Translations under genes and position numbers: made by a program
Notes under the pieces: model-generated
Database searches by the model: none
What the model was told of the DNA's origin: nothing
The model's input: the letters and a program-made list of their open reading frames with translations, nothing else
DNA from: Streptomyces sp. NBC_00250
GTDB lineage: Bacteria; Actinomycetota; Actinomycetes; Streptomycetales; Streptomycetaceae
Assembly (NCBI RefSeq): GCF_036192275.1
Contig: NZ_CP108088.1
Coordinates: forward strand, 8,418,001 to 8,482,000
Direction of reading: 5' to 3'
Length of the DNA stretch: 64,000 nucleotides
Shown here: in pieces, positions 17,472-26,724 of the stretch
How positions within the stretch are numbered: position 1 is the stretch's first letter
Layout: the number at the start of each line of letters is the position of its first letter

Positions 17472-18663
17472 CTACCCGGCTGCGCAGCGCGGACAGCGCG
17501 GGAACGGCGGTGCCAGCAACTGCAGAGCGAGTGCAGCCTGTTGGGGTACGACGCCGTTGCCGAGCGCTGTGAGCTGCGCCGGTCGTCCGAGCCCCGGGGT
17601 GGCGGTGACCCACCCGGCGTCGAGCCCCTGCATCCACTCGACGAAGTCGGCGCGGAGCCGACCGGCCGCGTCCGTGGGTGCCGGCGCGGGACGGGTGAGC
17701 GTCTCCCATCGGGTGATGGCGGCTGTGTACGGTCCCCACTGCCGGTCGCCTCCCCGGCTTCCGGCGACGGCTCCGCCCACAGCGGCAGGACCACCGACGG
17801 CAGGGGAGAGCGCCGCTCCTTGCCGGAGCGACGGCCCGTGCCGCCCGTTCGCCGGGCGGGGGAGAGTGAGGCCGCCGCACTGGGCAGGGTCATGTCCCCA
17901 TTGCCGTGCCGCTGGTTGGGCGAGCCCTTGATCCCGTCCGACGCCTTCGGGGTCGGCAGCAGGAGCCACTCGACCTCGTCGGCCAGGTTCGGACCGTGGC
18001 CCCCGCTCTTCCTCTTGGCCGGGTGCTGCGAGCCACCGTTCTTGCCGATGTTGCTGGTCGGCGTCTTGAACAGGGTCTTCGGCGGGCCAGGCGGCGAGGA
18101 AGGTCCGCTCGCGCCGGTGCGGGGCCCCGACGTCGGAGGCACGAAGCACGAGCCACTTCGCGTCGTACCGGAGGTCGGCCAGGGATCCGAGTACGGCACC
18201 GAGTGCCCGCAGAGGAGGCTGACCTGCGGTGTCTCCCAGACACCACGGGCAGGGTTCCACGTCGCCAGGGGAACCGGCGGGGGAGGTGAGGAGGCCGCGC
18301 ACATTCTCGATCACAACCAGGCAGGGTCGGAGGGCCTTGACCGCATGGGCGACGTGCAGCCACAGCCCGGAACGGGTCTGGGAGTTGAGTCCGGCCCGGC
18401 GGCCGGCGACTGAGACGTCTTTGACAGGGGAAGCCCGCCGTCAGGACGCACACCCGGGGGACGGCGGACCAGTCGACGGTCGTGATGTCGCCGAGGTTGG
18501 GGACGCCAGGCCAGTGGCGGGCCAGGATGCGCGAGGCGTTCGGATCGACCTCCGCGTGCCAGGCCAGGGTGCCGCCGAGGGCTGCCTGCACCCCCAGGTC
18601 GAGGCCGCCGTACCCGGAACAGAGCGACCCGATCAGTGGAGGGCGGGAGACGGTGGCGGGCAT
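17472..18663 (-). pseudogene. C5-cytosine DNA methyltransferase (Dcm type), frameshifted three times
   Basis: The N-terminus has motif I (SLCSGYGGLDLGV) and the catalytic motif IV (TAGFPCQ). Immediately after FPCQ one extra base near 18430 shifts the frame. The continuation DVSVAGRRAGL, IENVRGL (motif VI, ENV) and RRERTFL (motif VIII region) lies in a second frame. Near 18085 it shifts to a third (LFKTPTSNIGKNGG, LPTPKASDGIKGS). Near 17780 it returns to the second, ending with motif IX-X residues (FVEWMQGLDAGWVT, QLTALGNGVVPQQA). All parts are present and in order, so this is a recently broken gene or one damaged by indel sequencing errors. Such enzymes on elements protect against host restriction. 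Confidence 0.75.
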
Positions 18664-18664
18664 G

Positions 18665-19249
18665 TCACCGGCCCCGTACAGTTCGGGGCGCGACAGCCGT
18701 CGCCGACACCGGCGCCGCGGGGGCAGCCGATACGGCCTCGTACACGGGGGTGGTGGTCCGGCCGAGGGCGGCGCGGAGCCGTGAGGACGGCGGCGAGACC
18801 GCCGTCGAGGCGGCGTGCAGGGAGTCGGCCGCCTCCCGCAGGGCCGTGTCTGCCGTCCCGAGCGCCTCGTCGATCACCTGGCCCGCCGCCTCCCGGGCAT
18901 CCCGTGCATCGGGTCGGTCGTGCAGGTGCTCGGTCCGTTCCAGGAACGCGAGCTGCTGGGCAACTTCCCCGAGGGCGGATGCCGCCTCACCGGCGGGTCG
19001 TACGGCGGCGGAGAAGCTGGAGACGGCCAGGGAAGTGCTGGAGCCGTGCTCCCTGTTGACGGTGCGGAAGAGGACCTCGTCGCCCAGCTCGGTGATCAGC
19101 TTGCCGAGTTCGGAGATCTGCTGGGCGACGGCGACGCTACTGGGGAGGCGGTGGGGGTCGCCCGCGACCGGGAGCTTGCCGCGCTGGGCGTCGAAGGCAG
19201 AGGCCGTGGCACGTATGGCCAGGGCGTCGGAGAGAGAGTTCGTGGGCAC
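18665..19249 (-). CDS. hypothetical protein of the conjugation operon
   Basis: 194 residues from GTG 19249, behind AGGA; the open frame further upstream is antisense to the next gene and is rejected. Mostly helical (VAVAQQISELGKLITELGDEV, EAAGQVIDEALGTADTAL), with a Pro/Ala-rich end. No membrane segment. The stop lies next to the start of the methyltransferase gene. Unknown function. Confidence 0.6.
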   Translation of the reverse strand: MPTNSLSDALAIRATASAFDAQRGKLPVAGDPHRLPSSVAVAQQISELGKLITELGDEVLFRTVNREHGSSTSLAVSSFSAAVRPAGEAASALGEVAQQLAFLERTEHLHDRPDARDAREAAGQVIDEALGTADTALREAADSLHAASTAVSPPSSRLRAALGRTTTPVYEAVSAAPAAPVSATAVAPRTVRGR

Positions 19250-19290
19250 GATGAATTCCTGTACATGGAGATGGAACGGTGGAAGGGGCG

Positions 19291-20460
19291 TCAACCGTGG
19301 TTGCGCGAGGGCGGGCGCGCGGCGGCGGGGGTGGGACCAGGGCGGAGCCGGTCCGCAGGAGACGGCGCGGGGCGCGGCGTACTGCGGGTTAGGGCCGCGT
19401 GCACCCGCGACAGCGGAGGCCCGCCCGGGGAAGGCGCGGGGGCCCGTGCCCGGGAGGTCGGCCTGCCGTGTGCGCTCTCCCAGCGGGCGCGGACCTCGTC
19501 GAGCAGGCCGAGCGCGTGCAGGGCGTGGTTGATGAGCCGCCCCGGGGCCAGGGCCTCGTCCTCGGCCAAGGCGCGAACCACACGGGCGCAGGCGGAGGCG
19601 GTACGTGAGAGGGAGGAACGCATCACCTGCTTGCCGAGCCACTCGGCGTCACCGGCCCCCACGCCGTCGCAGATGGCGGCGAACTGGTCGCCCGACAGCG
19701 TGCCGTCGGCCAGTAGGCCGCGCCGCTGGGCCTCCCAGAGCAGGGTGATCCGGTCGATGGGTTCGCCCCGGTGGTGCAGCGCCCCGAGGCACCGGTAGAG
19801 CTGCCCGTGGGCCGGGTCGACGAAGTCACCCGGACGCAGCCAGTCCACCACCTCGCCCATGGCCGGTCGCTCGACAAGGACGGCCAGAAGGAACTCCTCG
19901 TCCTCGACAACCCGATCGGCCTGAGCCTGCGGAAGGGCAGGCGGGACAGTGACCGGCGACGTCGCGGGCGCGACGGGGCGTGGTTCGGTGCCCCACCGCC
20001 GTGCGAGATCGGTGAGCACCCCCGTCAGGACGTCCGCGTAGTGCAGCGCTCCCTCGACCTCGCCTCGCAGGGCGCCCGTGCGAGCCTCCTGGTGTAGCCG
20101 GATCGCGTGCTGGGTGACGGTGCGGTGGATAGCCCCCTCCAGCACCATGCGGCCGTACACCGGAGCATGCGCCGGACGCGGACAGGCCGAGACCAGGAGA
20201 TGGGCGTACGACGCGGTCAGCCCCCTGACATGGAGGCCGGCCTCGTCGACAGCATCGGTCACCCACGACAGCGGCACCGGCCCCTCGCCCTCCACCGCGT
20301 GGTGGCCATCGCCTCGGAGCTTGCGCAGCGCGGCGAACAGCGCCTGGTGGACCGGCCGGTAGAAGTGATCCGGCGCGAGCCACTCCAGGTGCGAGAGCTG
20401 GCCCGGGTCGAGCAGCACCGCGCCGAGGACCGCCTGCTCGGCGTCCAGCAGTGGGTTCAT
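19291..20460 (-). CDS. DnaB N-terminal-domain-like protein (no helicase motor)
   Basis: 389 residues. It begins DAEQAVLGAVLLDPGQLSHL and has DHFYRPVHQALFAALRKL, the pattern of the DnaB helicase N-terminal (primase-interacting) domain. A second copy follows at about 185-245 (EEFLLAVLVERPAMGEVVDWL, DFVDPAHGQLYRCL). There is no Walker A/B motor, so it is not a helicase by itself. It may interact with host DnaB or primase to start element replication or transfer DNA synthesis. The C-terminal 70 residues are Pro/Arg-rich. Start ATG 20460 overlaps the upstream stop. Confidence 0.75.
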   Translation of the reverse strand: MNPLLDAEQAVLGAVLLDPGQLSHLEWLAPDHFYRPVHQALFAALRKLRGDGHHAVEGEGPVPLSWVTDAVDEAGLHVRGLTASYAHLLVSACPRPAHAPVYGRMVLEGAIHRTVTQHAIRLHQEARTGALRGEVEGALHYADVLTGVLTDLARRWGTEPRPVAPATSPVTVPPALPQAQADRVVEDEEFLLAVLVERPAMGEVVDWLRPGDFVDPAHGQLYRCLGALHHRGEPIDRITLLWEAQRRGLLADGTLSGDQFAAICDGVGAGDAEWLGKQVMRSSLSRTASACARVVRALAEDEALAPGRLINHALHALGLLDEVRARWESAHGRPTSRARAPAPSPGGPPLSRVHAALTRSTPRPAPSPADRLRPGPTPAAARPPSRNHG

Positions 20461-20687
20461 CGACGACCTCGCATGCTGGAAGCGGATGGCTCACCCGGTC
20501 GGGCTCGCAGATCGGCGACCGCCCGGTCGGCAGCGGCCACCGCCTCGGCGAAGCCGTTCAGCACGGTGGCGAACGAGGGATCGGAGACGGGAACCGCCCC
20601 GGCCTCGCCGACCACCCACCACCGGCCCTCGCGCAGGACGACCGGCGACTGCGCCAGCCGGACAGAACGCGGCATGGACGCGCTCAT
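20457..20687 (-). CDS. small hypothetical protein between coupling protein and DnaB-N gene
   Basis: 76 residues from ATG 20687, which overlaps the stop of the coupling-protein gene; its own stop overlaps the start of the next gene. That double coupling supports it being real. Sequence: beta-type start (SPVVLREGRWWVVGE) followed by one helix (ATVLNGFAEAVAAADRAVADL). Unknown function. Confidence 0.6.
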   Translation of the reverse strand: MSASMPRSVRLAQSPVVLREGRWWVVGEAGAVPVSDPSFATVLNGFAEAVAAADRAVADLRARPGEPSASSMRGRR

Positions 20688-22471
20688 GCCGACAGCCCGA
20701 AGTCGTCGTGGCCGACGGTCTTCGCCAGGGCCCGCTCGGTGATCGCCCTCGTGGCGCGGGCGGAGGCCGGCCCAACCACCTTGGCGGAGGACTCCTTGTA
20801 CCAAGGCTGGATGCTGAGCATGGCGATCCGCAGACCGGTGGCCAAGAGAAGCACCTTGCCCTTGGGCAGGGCGCGGATCGCGTCGGGCGGCAGGATCCGC
20901 TCGGTGCGCATGCTCACCGAGGTGGACTTGCCGCCCTCGCTCGTCGACACCGAGACGGTCTGGACGTCATGGTCGCCGACCTGTCGGCTGAGTCGGTCGG
21001 CGAAGTCGGCGTCGTCGATGCCCGATCCGACGATCTTGACGGTGGCGGCGGACCAGAGGGCGTCCATCCCGACCTCGCCCCAGCACCGCTGGCCCTGCCG
21101 GTAGCTCTGCAGGATCGTCATCGGGATGACGCCCCGGCTGCCCAGGTGGCTGTACAGGTCCGGAAGATCAGAGATGCGGCAGACGTTGGCGGCCTCGTCG
21201 AGGACGCACAGGGCGGGCGGGTCGAGCCGTCCGCCGGATCGCTCGGCGACGATCACGGCCGCGCGCATCACGGCGTCGGCCGCCGCCGCGATGATCGCGG
21301 ACGCGCTGCCGCCGCCGTCCTTGCTCAGCAGATACAGCGTGTCGCGGGAGGTGGCAAACGCGAGGGGCTTGAACTCGGGGAGGTCCTCGTTCGGGATGAC
21401 CCAGGCGGCGACGTCCGGGTCGAGCAGACAGCTCGCGTACTGCCTCGCCGTCTCATAGATGCCGTCGCGCGTTTCGGTCGCACCGGAGACGGTGCCCTGG
21501 AGCTGGGCTGCGACCGCGTAGTGACCGGCGTCCGTGAGCAGGTCGACCGGGGTCCGGTCGGCGGGGGAGGCGAGCCAGGCCAGCACGTCGGTGATCGGCC
21601 GCCGGTGGCTCGCGGCGGCCAGGAACAGGGCGCCGAGGGTGTTGGACGCGGCGGTGGACCAGAAGTCGGAGCCGCTCGACTCGTCCACGCTCGCCGCGAC
21701 GAAGTGCCCGGCCAGCCGCTTCGCCCCGGCAAGGTCGCGGGCGTCGGCCAGGACGTCCCACCACATCTCACGCGGGTGGTGGGCGATCTGCTGGGGGTCG
21801 AGCGTCCAGACCGTGCCGACCTCGGCACGGGCATCCACCGTGGCGGTGAACGCGTCGTTCGCCGCCTTGTTGCTGGTGAGCAGGACCGGGCCGGGAGCCG
21901 CGAGGATCGCGGGGATCGCCAGTCCGGAGGTCTTCCCGCTTCGCGGGGCCATGATCGCAACGATCACGTCCTCCCAGGAGGCGCGGACATCGACCCGACC
22001 CGGGTCGAGGGTGCCGAGCAGGATGCCGCGGTCGGCGGGAGCGATCTCCTTGTGCTCCCGGTCGCCGAGGGACGGCCGCAGGCCCTTGGCCTTGGCGGTG
22101 ATCTCCTTGTCCAGCAGCGGCGCCAGATCGCTCTTGCGGGCGAGACCGGTCTTGGCACCGGAGCGCCAGCGGATCCACAGCACCAGGCCGGTGGTGAGCA
22201 GGGCCAGGGTGAGCAGGCCGGGGACGAAGCGGACGCCGACCAACAGCGAGGTGGTGCTCAAGGCCGGCCACAGCACCTCGGGGTGCAGCAGGGCGTCGGT
22301 GACGCGGAACGGGGCCCATAGGCCGCTGCCGACAAGGGCGTTGGTGAGGTTGCCGGCCAGCCAGGCGAGGGAGCCGCAGGTCATGGCGGCGCCGAGGACG
22401 CCGAACAGGAGGTAGAGGAGCGCGTCGGAGCCGGAGGTGGTCGACGGCGCGCTGGTGCGCGGGGAGGGCAC
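20684..22471 (-). CDS. VirD4/TraG-type coupling protein of the type IV secretion system
   Basis: 595 residues from GTG 22471 (AAGGAA upstream). Two or three membrane segments in the first ~105 residues (LLYLLFGVLGAAMTCGSLAW, LLTLALLTTGLVLWIRW) anchor it. The cytoplasmic motor has Walker A (IMAPRSGKTS, ~172-181) and Walker B (ALCVLDEAANV, ~420). A TraM-recognition-like C-terminal part follows (TILQSYRQGQRCWG, VKIVGSGIDDADFADRLS). It brings the relaxase-DNA complex to the secretion channel and drives DNA transfer with ATP. Confidence 0.88.
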   Translation of the reverse strand: MPSPRTSAPSTTSGSDALLYLLFGVLGAAMTCGSLAWLAGNLTNALVGSGLWAPFRVTDALLHPEVLWPALSTTSLLVGVRFVPGLLTLALLTTGLVLWIRWRSGAKTGLARKSDLAPLLDKEITAKAKGLRPSLGDREHKEIAPADRGILLGTLDPGRVDVRASWEDVIVAIMAPRSGKTSGLAIPAILAAPGPVLLTSNKAANDAFTATVDARAEVGTVWTLDPQQIAHHPREMWWDVLADARDLAGAKRLAGHFVAASVDESSGSDFWSTAASNTLGALFLAAASHRRPITDVLAWLASPADRTPVDLLTDAGHYAVAAQLQGTVSGATETRDGIYETARQYASCLLDPDVAAWVIPNEDLPEFKPLAFATSRDTLYLLSKDGGGSASAIIAAAADAVMRAAVIVAERSGGRLDPPALCVLDEAANVCRISDLPDLYSHLGSRGVIPMTILQSYRQGQRCWGEVGMDALWSAATVKIVGSGIDDADFADRLSRQVGDHDVQTVSVSTSEGGKSTSVSMRTERILPPDAIRALPKGKVLLLATGLRIAMLSIQPWYKESSAKVVGPASARATRAITERALAKTVGHDDFGLSA

Positions 22472-22565
22472 GGGCAGTTCCTTGGGGTGCGAGCGGGCGG
22501 GGCGGGGCGCGCTCGGCTCTCGTGCAGCTCACGGAGCTACTCCTTGCGGATCGAATGGGAACGTT

Positions 22566-23444
22566 TCAGCGGGAGCGGGAGCGGGAGCGGGGGACGGGAC
22601 GCGCCGCGGACGGAGGCGGCGCGGCGGGCGACGGGGTGCCGGTGTGGGCCTTGGACGCGACGGGTGAGACCCGGCGGGCGGCGGCCAGACGCCGGGCGTC
22701 GGTATCGACGGTCTCGCCGACGTAGCCGACGACCAGGTCCGGGTCGATCGCGACGCGGTACCCCAGGTCGGTCAGCTGGCTCGTGGCAGAGGAAGCGGCC
22801 AGCTGTCGGTCCGGGCCGGCAATGTGCGATTCGAGGCTGTAGGAGGCGGGATTGCCAGGGTCGGCCGGAGCGGTGAACCCGCAGGAGCGTAGAACGCGAT
22901 CGGCTGAGGCGGGAAGGTCGGTTCGGCCATCGGCCCAGACCAGGCCATCGGCCCAAGAGTAGATCTCGACGTCGGTGCCATAGACGTCAGCCAAGTTGGC
23001 CATGGGGAGCCCTTCCGGAGAGCGGGGTGAGGCAGGAGGAGACGCGAAAGGGGGCGTCGACGACGAGGACGTGCTCGCGGAGAACCGACGGTCCGCTTCC
23101 GGGCCCCGGCTGTCCGGGGCGGAGGCGACCGCACCGGCGCCCAGGACGTCGTCGAGTAGGTCCCGCGTCCGAAGGACGCCGATCATCTTGTGGTGCCGGG
23201 GGTCGATACGCTCGGCCGGGCACGCGGCGATCCCGTCCTCAGCAGCCGTCAACTGCTCATGGACCTCCAGGAGCAGGCCGTGGGCGGCAACCAGCCGCGT
23301 CCAGGTCTCCATGGCGGAGTTGTGGTGCGGGTCGTCGAACGCCAGGCGGACGCGGACCCAGTCGGCGGCAGCGGCGACGAGCTCGGTCAGCTGAGGCAGA
23401 GCCCCGACAAGCGCGCCGTTGACCTCCTCGATGATCCCGGCCAC
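22566..23444 (-). CDS. hypothetical protein, possibly two genes in one frame
   Basis: Open from GTG 23444 for 292 residues. The first ~110 residues are helical (VNGALVGALPQLTELVAAAA, WTRLVAAHGLLLEVHEQL). After a Ser/Pro-rich stretch, an ATG at 23003 is preceded by GGAAGGGCT at good distance and starts a distinct globular domain (MANLADVYGTDVEIYSWADG, GYRVAIDPDLVVGYVGE). There is no stop between, so it is either a two-domain protein or two genes whose boundary was lost by a small indel. The C-terminus is an Arg/Ser repeat. Confidence 0.6.
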   Translation of the reverse strand: MAGIIEEVNGALVGALPQLTELVAAAADWVRVRLAFDDPHHNSAMETWTRLVAAHGLLLEVHEQLTAAEDGIAACPAERIDPRHHKMIGVLRTRDLLDDVLGAGAVASAPDSRGPEADRRFSASTSSSSTPPFASPPASPRSPEGLPMANLADVYGTDVEIYSWADGLVWADGRTDLPASADRVLRSCGFTAPADPGNPASYSLESHIAGPDRQLAASSATSQLTDLGYRVAIDPDLVVGYVGETVDTDARRLAAARRVSPVASKAHTGTPSPAAPPPSAARPVPRSRSRSR

Positions 23445-23447
23445 CGA

Positions 23448-23606
23448 TCATCCCGGGAACGGAGTACGGATCGGCGGAAGCCGACGGCAGGCGACGGACC
23501 TGCAGGGTGGGTCGACGCTCGGCCTCCTGCCGCCGTGGGCGAGCCGGATGTTGTGCCGCATCGCGGCGCCGATGGCCTCTCCGATGCTGGAGTAGTACTC
23601 GGGCAC
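23448..23606 (-). CDS. small conserved protein (52 residues)
   Basis: A short gene starting at GTG 23606 with a perfect AAGGAGG site 5 nt upstream. It reads MPEYYSSIGEAIGAAMRHNI, then RLAHGGRRPS and a basic/Cys-containing tail, stopping at 23448 just before the next gene's GTG (23444). The strong ribosome site and tight spacing support a real gene of the conjugation operon. Unknown function. Confidence 0.6.
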   Translation of the reverse strand: MPEYYSSIGEAIGAAMRHNIRLAHGGRRPSVDPPCRSVACRRLPPIRTPFPG

Positions 23607-23699
23607 GGTTCCTCCTTGTTGACGGTGCTGGCTGGCCAGGCCGCATGAGATACGTACGCGACAGGCCGGTGGAGGTCGCGGAGGAATAGAACGCCCCGA

Positions 23700-24440
23700 T
23701 CACCGCCGAGGCCCGGAGGCACGCGGCGGGTAGGCAGCCGCGCGGGCGTCCGTGAACTCGGTGCCGACGGCCGAGACGACCTCGGCCTTGGCCGCCGCAG
23801 GCGACACGGCCAGCGCCGCACTCTGAGAAGCAGACGGATCCGAGGAGTGCGTCCGCGTCTCGGTTTGGGACTGAGGCGGGTTGCCGACACGGCGCAGCTC
23901 GTCTTCCGAGTCGACGAGTTCCGACTGCGCCGAGCTGACGAACTCCGCCGCGAAGCCGAACCGGTCAGCCAGCGCGTACGCCTCGTCGTCGAGGTCGTCG
24001 ATTTGCCAGCCTGCCGCCTCCAGCGCTTCCCGGACACGCTCCACGACCCCGTGCTCGGGATGAAGCAGCTGGTCGACCGCTCGCCGAAGGTCCTCACCGC
24101 TCTCGGCCGACCTGATCCGGTCCGTGATCTGAAGGAGCGCGGCTCCGGCGGCGTAGTGCCCAAGGGGATTCGCCGGGGTGCTCATCCGGGCCGTGTCCAG
24201 GGAAGGCGCGAGATCGACGCCGTAGCGGGCGGCACGGAGCATCTCGGCCGCGTGGCTGGCGATGGCGACCCGGTCGGCGACCGGGGTGGTGGTGGGAAGC
24301 CGGTGGCGCCGGCCGTGCCAGTCCTCGATCTGCTGGAAGCCGGCGTGCTTGAGGATCATGGCGGAAAAATCGTCGTTGGCGCCCTTCGCCACGACGCTGC
24401 CGCTGAACTCGGAGGAGATGGTGATCGGAGGAGCGGGCAC
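23700..24440 (-). CDS. hypothetical protein of the conjugation operon
   Basis: 246 residues from GTG 24440, chosen for AGGAG 9 nt upstream. Upstream in the same frame lies the displaced C-terminus of the degenerate relaxase gene. The protein is largely helical (ADRVAIASHAAEMLRAARY, EDLRRAVDQLLHPEHGVVER, DDEAYALADRFGFAAEFVSS) with an Ala/Ser-rich end and no membrane segment. Unknown function. Confidence 0.6.
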   Translation of the reverse strand: MPAPPITISSEFSGSVVAKGANDDFSAMILKHAGFQQIEDWHGRRHRLPTTTPVADRVAIASHAAEMLRAARYGVDLAPSLDTARMSTPANPLGHYAAGAALLQITDRIRSAESGEDLRRAVDQLLHPEHGVVERVREALEAAGWQIDDLDDEAYALADRFGFAAEFVSSAQSELVDSEDELRRVGNPPQSQTETRTHSSDPSASQSAALAVSPAAAKAEVVSAVGTEFTDARAAAYPPRASGPRR

Positions 24441-24567
24441 AGAAGTCTCCTGGGCACGGGAAGTCGGATGGGAGGTGGTGGCCAGGTGCCCCAGTTCGGC
24501 CGCGATCCGGCGGCACTCGGTCTGGAGGCGGAAGGCGTCGCGATAGCCGTGGTGCAGGCCGCCGTCC

Positions 24568-24975
24568 TCACGGGGCGATGGTGGCCACGACGTGCATCTG
24601 CCGGGGCTGGTTGCGCAGGGCGATCCACCGGCAGGCGTCCGGATCACCGTCCGGGGCGATGCCGGTGGCGGACACCAGCCGACGGGCGACGGCGGCCCCC
24701 TGCGCGTCGGTCAGGTCCGGCCGACGAAGGTCGGACCTGACCGAGCAGACCCACGTTGGCCGAGCGGGAGCACGGGCCCCGAGGTGATCGACGGGAGCGT
24801 CGATCACCTGGGCCAAGTAGGCCAGCGAGCCCGGCTCGGCGAGCAGTTCGATCGGCGCCCCGTGACTATTGCCCGCGATCCACCGGGGGCTGACTTGGTT
24901 ACCGCGTTCACCCGGCCCGCACAGGTACGCGAGCAGGCTGGCGGTGTCGCTGGCGCGCTGCAGATGGGCGATCAC
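24568..24975 (-). pseudogene. degenerate second relaxase domain, frameshifted
   Basis: From GTG 24975 (GAGGTAG upstream) the sequence parallels the intact relaxase at 974-2731: LLAYLCGPGERGNQ, PTWVCSVRSDLRRPDL, RLVSATGIAPDGDPDACRWIAL. Where the intact protein has the metal-binding HAEDHIH, this has NQPRQMH, so the first two histidines are missing and nicking is unlikely. It ends early (TIAP, stop at 24568). The expected continuation (REDGGLHHGYRDAFRLQTEC) is in the next frame, explained by one extra C in a CCCC run near 24572. Possibly it once acted as an oriT-binding partner. Confidence 0.6.
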
Positions 24976-25246
24976 GGAGGCTACCTCGAAAGAGAACGTA
25001 GAAACGAGGGCCCGGGAGGTCGGGCCGACAGGGAGAGGATCCGTAGGATTCCGGGTTTGGCCCGGCCGGAGATCGCTGGTAGGCGCGTCTTTGATCCGGG
25101 CGTGTTGACGATCTATGGAGGACACTGCCCTGGCGCATGCCCTGGGCAGGATCAGGCCAAGTGGCCTTAAATCGTTCCGGGTTGTCGACCCCGCGGTGCA
25201 TGCGATAGATATCGGGGTGCATCAAGCCGGTTAGAACGGGGAGCAG

Positions 25247-26017
25247 ATGGCAGCCGACAACTCGAACAGCGCCAACACGTCACCTTCTTCCAATCAAGAC
25301 CCAAATACGGAACCACCTGTCGACCCTGCGATCCGGGCGGCTCATATTGGTGCTCGTGCCTCACATAGGGCGCAACTGATCGGAGCCAGTGGCGTTGTGT
25401 TGGCGGCTGTGATTTCTGGCGTCTTCCTTGTCAGCACCTCAGACGATGGTGACGAGAAGAAAGACGCGAAGCCCTTGGTTACGGAGACTCCATCCGCGAA
25501 GCCCACCCCTTCCACGCCGTCGTCTCCGGACCCCTCGGCCTCGGGCAGGGTGGAAAGCCCTCAGTCGAGCAGCGAGCCAGCCAAGCCCTTCCCGGGCGAG
25601 CCGCTCCCTCTCCGCCTCAATGGCGACAGCACATGCGACTACGCCAGCCACATCGACTTTGACTCGTACCCTTTCGTCACCCGAGTCGGCAGGGACGAGC
25701 CGGATGACGAGGACGCTGCCGCACCGGCAGATCTGAACTGGTTCGGCTGCTCCCCGGTCGAATTCGGGACGGCACGAGACAGCCGCGCCGGCGTTCTTTC
25801 GAAGCGTCAACCCTTCAGTAAAGAAGCCTGCGAGGCTGCCGCGAACGGGGGCGGACTTGAAAGGGTCATGATGCATTCGAATGAGGTGGCCGAGTCTGGA
25901 ATCATCCCCGGTAACTCGATCTGTGTGATCACAGACAAGGGTAGATTGATCCGTGCACAGATTGTTGAAGCTCCCTGGGTGCCGAATCTGACCCTCAAAA
26001 TCACCACGATCTCGTAG
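25247..26017 (+). CDS. membrane-anchored hypothetical protein
   Basis: 256 residues from ATG 25247 (GGGGAG upstream). A disordered N-terminus (~1-40) is followed by one membrane segment (~47-62, LIGASGVVLAAVISGVFLVS), a Pro/Ser/Thr linker, and an extracellular domain with three cysteines (STCDYASHIDFDSY, WFGCSPVEF, KEACEAAANG). Lower GC than the neighbours and its own promoter suggest cargo. The 270 bp before it hold no gene I recognise. Confidence 0.65.
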   Translation: MAADNSNSANTSPSSNQDPNTEPPVDPAIRAAHIGARASHRAQLIGASGVVLAAVISGVFLVSTSDDGDEKKDAKPLVTETPSAKPTPSTPSSPDPSASGRVESPQSSSEPAKPFPGEPLPLRLNGDSTCDYASHIDFDSYPFVTRVGRDEPDDEDAAAPADLNWFGCSPVEFGTARDSRAGVLSKRQPFSKEACEAAANGGGLERVMMHSNEVAESGIIPGNSICVITDKGRLIRAQIVEAPWVPNLTLKITTIS

Positions 26018-26071
26018 CAAGAGGGAATATCGCCGGAAATCCCGTAACGAGGGCATGGAGGCATTGGGCGG

Positions 26072-26626
26072 TCAGAAGTAGGGGTTCTCGGTGGGGCGGT
26101 CGGCGTCGGTGGCGGCCTGGAGCAGTTCGGTGAGGTCGTCGGGTTCGGAGGAGCGCTGGTCGATCCACCAGCCGGCGCGGGTGATGGCGCGAGCGGTCTC
26201 CTCGATCTCCCTCCACTCCGCCTCGCTGGCGTCGCCTTCGAGGACCAGGGCGGTGTATGCGGCGGCCAGGATCTGGTGGCGGCAGCGCACACCCCAGGGG
26301 ATGGCGCGCTCGGTTCCCTCCAGCGGAGGCATGCGGTACTGCTGTGACCAGGTTTCGGACTCGGCCTGCTCTCCGGCTCGCTTGGCCTTCGCCCAGGCCT
26401 CCTTGTCCTGCTCGTTGTTCTTCTTGGAGGCGTACCAGCAGTCGGTGCACTCCTGTTTGGCGAGCCATTCGGCGAAGCTCGTGCGGCGGTCGGCCGGCCG
26501 ATCGGACAGGTCACGGTCGGTGTGGTGACCGCAGGGGTGGTCGATCGGCCAGATGGTCTTCGACCGCGGGGAATTGCATTGGATGCGTGATCCCGAGTTG
26601 GTTGAGCTGGTGTTCTGCGGCTTCAT
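26072..26626 (-). CDS. hypothetical protein with CxxC motif
   Basis: 184 residues. The centre has AKQECTDCWYASKKNNEQDKE (one Cys-x2-Cys pair), then a helical acidic part (ASEAEWREIEETARAITRAGW) and an acidic C-terminus. Ribosome site AAGAGAGG lies before ATG 26626. It resembles small Streptomyces mobile-element proteins, but I cannot name a family. Confidence 0.6.
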   Translation of the reverse strand: MKPQNTSSTNSGSRIQCNSPRSKTIWPIDHPCGHHTDRDLSDRPADRRTSFAEWLAKQECTDCWYASKKNNEQDKEAWAKAKRAGEQAESETWSQQYRMPPLEGTERAIPWGVRCRHQILAAAYTALVLEGDASEAEWREIEETARAITRAGWWIDQRSSEPDDLTELLQAATDADRPTENPYF

Positions 26627-26724
26627 GCCGAGTACCTCTCTTCGAAGTTGAGGCCAGTGGCCTGGGGTGTTGCGCGTGTGAGTGCATCTGCATGATTCGC
26701 GCGGCTAATGGAGGGGGCGGACGG

